Position numbers and translations under genes: made by a program. Source: an uncultured Prevotellaceae bacterium (GTDB lineage: Bacteria > Bacteroidota > Bacteroidia > Bacteroidales > Bacteroidaceae). Taken from it: DNA of 64,000 bases. The DNA lies in the NCBI GenBank assembly GCA_902800435.1, contig CADCEQ010000006.1, positions 1-64,000 of the forward strand. The letters are read 5' to 3'. Below, in pieces: positions 61,596-64,000 of the stretch. The stretch's first letter is position 1. Every line of letters starts with the position of its first letter. The notes under the pieces are model-generated. The model saw only the letters and a list, made by a program, of their open reading frames with translations. It did no database searches and was not told the origin of the DNA.

Positions 61596-63467
61596 TTATT
61601 TTTGGCGTTGGCGCTGCAGTTCCTCGGCCTGCTTCTGCATGGCTTCGAGGCGGGCGGCGAGGCCGCTCTTTTTCTTCGGGTTGTTCTTATTCTCCTTGTA
61701 GCGTGCTTCGAGGATGGCCAACAGTTTCTCGTCGTTGGTGGTCTTGCGGAGCACAAACATGATGATTGACGAGAAGAACAGCGAGATGAAGTAGTAGAAG
61801 TTCAGACCGCTGGAGTAGTCGTTGAACATGAAGAAGAACATCAGCGGCATCAAGTACATCATCCACTGCATCATCTTCATTTGCTCAGCCTGCGCGCCCA
61901 CCATCTGGTCTTTCTGCTGGCGCATGGTGAACCACGAATAGAGAATGTTGGAGCCGCAGAACAGCAGGCACGACAGCGACAAGTGGTCGCCAATGCCCCA
62001 GATGTGGCTGCTCCACGAGACGATGGGGTCGTAGGTGGCCAGGTCCTCCATCCAGAGGAACGACTGTCCGCGCAACTGGATGGCATTAGGCACAAACCAG
62101 AACATGGCTATCCAGATGGGCATTTGGATGAGCATGGGCAGACAGCCAGAAAGCGGCGAAACGCCGTACTGTGAGTACATTTGCATCATGGCCTGCTGCT
62201 TCTTCATTTGGTCCTCGGGCTTGTCATACTGCTTAGTAGCCTCCTCGAACTTCGGCTTCAGCACGCGCATCTTGGCCGACGACATGTAGCTCTTCTTGAC
62301 CATCGGGAAGGTGATGGCCTTGAGAATAAGGGTGATAAGGATGAGCACGATACCCATCGGGAATCCCCATGAGGCGAGCCAGTCGAAGACGTAGAGGGTG
62401 AACCAGCGGTTGATGAGGCGGAAGAGCCACCATCCGAGGTTGACGAGCTGTTCGAGGTCGAGGCCCTTGCCGAAAAGGCTCTGCTTCTCGACGTCCTGGA
62501 TGAGGCGGAAATCGTTAGGACCAATATACATCTCAAACTCTGATGGCTTCTGGCCAGTGGGGTCGAAGGCGGTCTTCAGGCGGGCGTCGAACTGCTTCAG
62601 GTAGCCCGACTCCTTCTGGTCCTGCACGCTGCTGAGCTGGGCACCGCCGGCGAAGTTGTCCTTTGAAACGAGGGCCACGCTGAAGAACTGGTTGCGGAAT
62701 GCCACCCAGTCGAGCTGTTCGTCGATGGTCTCGCGCTTGTCGGCAGTCTCCGACAGGTTGTCGGTCGAGCCGTCGTTGGCCTCCTTGTAGAAGAGTCCGG
62801 TGTAGCGGTTCTCAAAGTAAAAACCCTTTTCCTGCTGGCGGCTGTGGTCACTCCACTCGATGTCCATCTCCTTGTAGGTGGGGGCGAAGATGCCGCTCAG
62901 GCCGTTGGCCGTCAGCGAGAAGTGCAGTAGGTGATCGGGACCGAGACGGTAGTCGAGCACGATGCTGCCGCCGCCCGTGGCCTGTGCGGTCATGGTGACG
63001 GTCGAGTCGCTCTGATTCGACGGCGTGAAGTAGAGGTCTTGGGTAATGATGTTGTCCTGCTTGCCAGCCAGCAGGAAGTTCATTTGCTGGTCTTTCTCGT
63101 TGAATAGCGTGACGTCGTGATTGCCGTCCTTGTCGGCAAAGCCCTTGACGACGGCCTTCGACAGTGTGCCGCCTTTGGTCGAGAAGGTCAACTCCACCTT
63201 ATTATTTTTTAGAACGACCTGGTTGTTCTGTCCGCTGAGAGCTGAGAAGAACAGACTTGTCGAGTCGTTGCGGGCTGCCTCTTCGGCCTGAGCCTTGCGG
63301 GCGGCTTCTTGGGCCTGCTGCTTCTTGGCTTTTTCCTGATTGACGACGGCGATGCTGTCTTCCTTGCGCATGGCCTCTATCTGCTCGGCTGAAGGCTGGT
63401 TGTACCAGCTGAAGCCGATGAGCACAAGGCCGATAAGTATGAATCCGATGACGGTGTCTCTGTTCAT
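61596..63467 (-). CDS. yidC: Membrane protein insertase YidC, 623 aa
   Basis: YidC inserts proteins into the inner membrane alone or with Sec. N-terminal TM (about 5-22, VIGFILIGLVLIGFSW), then a large periplasmic beta-domain (about 60-350), then the conserved insertase core (about 360-580) with WGFPMGIVLILITLILKAITFPMVKKSYMSS and MYSQYGVSPLSGCLPMLIQMPIWIAMFWF. The C-terminal tail is basic (ARYKENKNNPKKKSGLAARL). The length is typical for Gram-negative YidC (about 550-630). A divergent promoter pair with the DUF3078-like gene lies upstream. It is cotranscribed with the S9 peptidase, an unusual but close pairing. Confidence 0.96.
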   Translation of the reverse strand: MNRDTVIGFILIGLVLIGFSWYNQPSAEQIEAMRKEDSIAVVNQEKAKKQQAQEAARKAQAEEAARNDSTSLFFSALSGQNNQVVLKNNKVELTFSTKGGTLSKAVVKGFADKDGNHDVTLFNEKDQQMNFLLAGKQDNIITQDLYFTPSNQSDSTVTMTAQATGGGSIVLDYRLGPDHLLHFSLTANGLSGIFAPTYKEMDIEWSDHSRQQEKGFYFENRYTGLFYKEANDGSTDNLSETADKRETIDEQLDWVAFRNQFFSVALVSKDNFAGGAQLSSVQDQKESGYLKQFDARLKTAFDPTGQKPSEFEMYIGPNDFRLIQDVEKQSLFGKGLDLEQLVNLGWWLFRLINRWFTLYVFDWLASWGFPMGIVLILITLILKAITFPMVKKSYMSSAKMRVLKPKFEEATKQYDKPEDQMKKQQAMMQMYSQYGVSPLSGCLPMLIQMPIWIAMFWFVPNAIQLRGQSFLWMEDLATYDPIVSWSSHIWGIGDHLSLSCLLFCGSNILYSWFTMRQQKDQMVGAQAEQMKMMQWMMYLMPLMFFFMFNDYSSGLNFYYFISLFFSSIIMFVLRKTTNDEKLLAILEARYKENKNNPKKKSGLAARLEAMQKQAEELQRQRQK

Positions 63468-63504
63468 TTTATTTGTTCTTTAATGTTTTCAATTCACAAT
63501 CAAG

Positions 63505-63570
63505 GTGCAAAGGTACGAAAAAAAAACGAATGACAGCACGGCATTTGAAAAAAATTCGTATCTTTGCACC
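63505..63570. promoter_or_regulatory. Divergent promoter pair forming an inverted repeat
   Basis: GGTGCAAAGGTACGAA (63505-63520) and TTCGTATCTTTGCACC (63555-63570) are inverted copies with 15 of 16 matches. Each contains a TAyCTTTG -7 box: minus strand TACCTTTG (63515-63508) for yidC, plus strand TATCTTTG (63559-63566) for the DUF3078-like gene. No clear TTTG at -33 is seen for either. Confidence 0.65.
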
Positions 63571-63577
63571 CAGAATT

Positions 63578-64000
63578 ATGCGTAAACAGGTATTATCAAT
63601 CGCGGCCGTCTGTGCGCTCAGCGCCAGTGCCGCACAGCCAATTGACTCTGTCAGCGGCTCAGCTTACAGGCTGTTTGCACCGCTGACGTTCTATCACAAT
63701 GTGTCGGCTGGAATGCTGTCACTCAGTCATGAATCCAATGATGTAGACGATGCCGTCGACGAGGCTCTGATGAACGTCTACCTGAACCGCCCTGACCTGG
63801 TGGAGGCTACTGAGACGCAGTTGGAGGAGAGCGGCTCGTTGCGTCAGGACCTCGACCAGCCCATCGAGCAGCGTGTGGAGCTGGTGGAGCATGTTGCTCC
63901 GCAGCCCGACGAGCCTGAGGTGACGCCTACCGAAGTGGTGGTGACGAAGCCTAAGTTCTGGACGAAGAAGGGCGACGGATTCCTGCAGGTAATGCAGAAC
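63578..64000 (+). CDS. Exported DUF3078-like protein, truncated by the window end (first 141 residues)
   Basis: ATG 63578 follows the -7 box by 12 bases. The signal peptide is MRKQVLSIAAVCALSASAAQ. Residues 20-110 are acidic and low in aromatic residues (LEESGSLRQDLDQPIEQRVEL). The stretch PKFWTKKGDGFLQVMQN at the end of the window matches the start of the DUF3078 region in other Bacteroidota proteins (pattern PxFWxxKGxGxLQxxQ). Those proteins are predicted outer-membrane barrels of unknown function. The rest of the gene lies beyond the window. It is divergent from yidC. Confidence 0.7.
   Translation, partial: MRKQVLSIAAVCALSASAAQPIDSVSGSAYRLFAPLTFYHNVSAGMLSLSHESNDVDDAVDEALMNVYLNRPDLVEATETQLEESGSLRQDLDQPIEQRVELVEHVAPQPDEPEVTPTEVVVTKPKFWTKKGDGFLQVMQN

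Noticed and set aside
1..64000. CRISPR arrays, prophage, insertion sequences with transposase, rRNA genes
   Set aside because: No regular spaced repeats, no transposase, integrase or phage structural genes and no rRNA segment were seen on either strand.

Overview
The window looks like chromosomal DNA of a Prevotella-like member of the Bacteroidota. Supporting signs are promoters of the Bacteroidota form (TTTG, about 20 bases, TAnnTTTG, often read as TATCTTTGCAC), almost no Shine-Dalgarno sequences, and exported proteins ending in type IX secretion (T9SS) type A or type B tails or in dockerin-like domains. It also carries both methylmalonyl-CoA mutase subunits and parts of a sodium-pumping decarboxylase (succinate to propionate), plus many short intergenic repeats. 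Most of the sequence looks moderately G+C rich; a block at about 480-5580 is clearly A+T richer. The species cannot be named from the sequence.

Layout. 1-473: end of an unknown gene and one unknown small gene. 665-5581: an A+T-rich operon of three exported proteins (beta-helix, large repeat protein, LRR-dockerin). 5955-11041: a NapH/NapG-like polyferredoxin fusion, a Tat-exported aldo/keto reductase with a ferredoxin tail, a LolA-like protein and a PurF-like protein lacking the catalytic cysteine. 11063-14675: recQ and recJ, overlapping. 14977-17873: ECF sigma factor, anti-sigma-like membrane protein and a secreted protein. 18143-18215: tRNA-Phe with its own promoter and terminator. 18333-23495: a STAS/anti-sigma kinase pair, decarboxylase beta, biotin-carrier and gamma (lamin-tail fusion) subunits, and a YidE/AspT-type transporter. 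23587-28390: an M15 peptidase, then divergent mutA-mutB.

28438-43824 (minus strand) is an export-oriented accessory block: an FMN-binding protein, a subtilisin with a T9SS-like tail, a membrane-anchored TPR-AraC regulator, a small membrane protein, a 3153-residue LamG protein, a 327-residue protein sharing one of its domains, and a 49-residue peptide gene whose ribosome-binding site lies inside the preceding stop region. 44004-48209: a small beta-barrel protein, uvrA and a T9SS type B protein. 48314-55543: LysM/binding protein, PorT-like barrel, POT peptide transporter, NhaC and two exported EEP-family hydrolases, the second with a dockerin. 55544-56111 is a gene-free convergent region with an iteron-like repeat cluster and a GC-rich palindrome. 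56112-63467 (minus): DUF1846 protein, MFS carrier, S9 peptidase lipoprotein, yidC. The last gene, on the plus strand, is a truncated DUF3078-like protein.

Functional themes are propionate formation coupled to sodium export (mutase and pump subunits, but no carboxyltransferase or epimerase here), sodium and peptide transport, and cell-surface protein export. The most unusual signals are: (i) intergenic repeat families that also occur in frame inside at least four coding regions, one forming the seam of the NapH/NapG fusion; (ii) a hairpin-promoter module used at least twice; (iii) the giant LamG operon with its coupled small peptide; and (iv) the 9-mer repeat cluster at 55675-55895.
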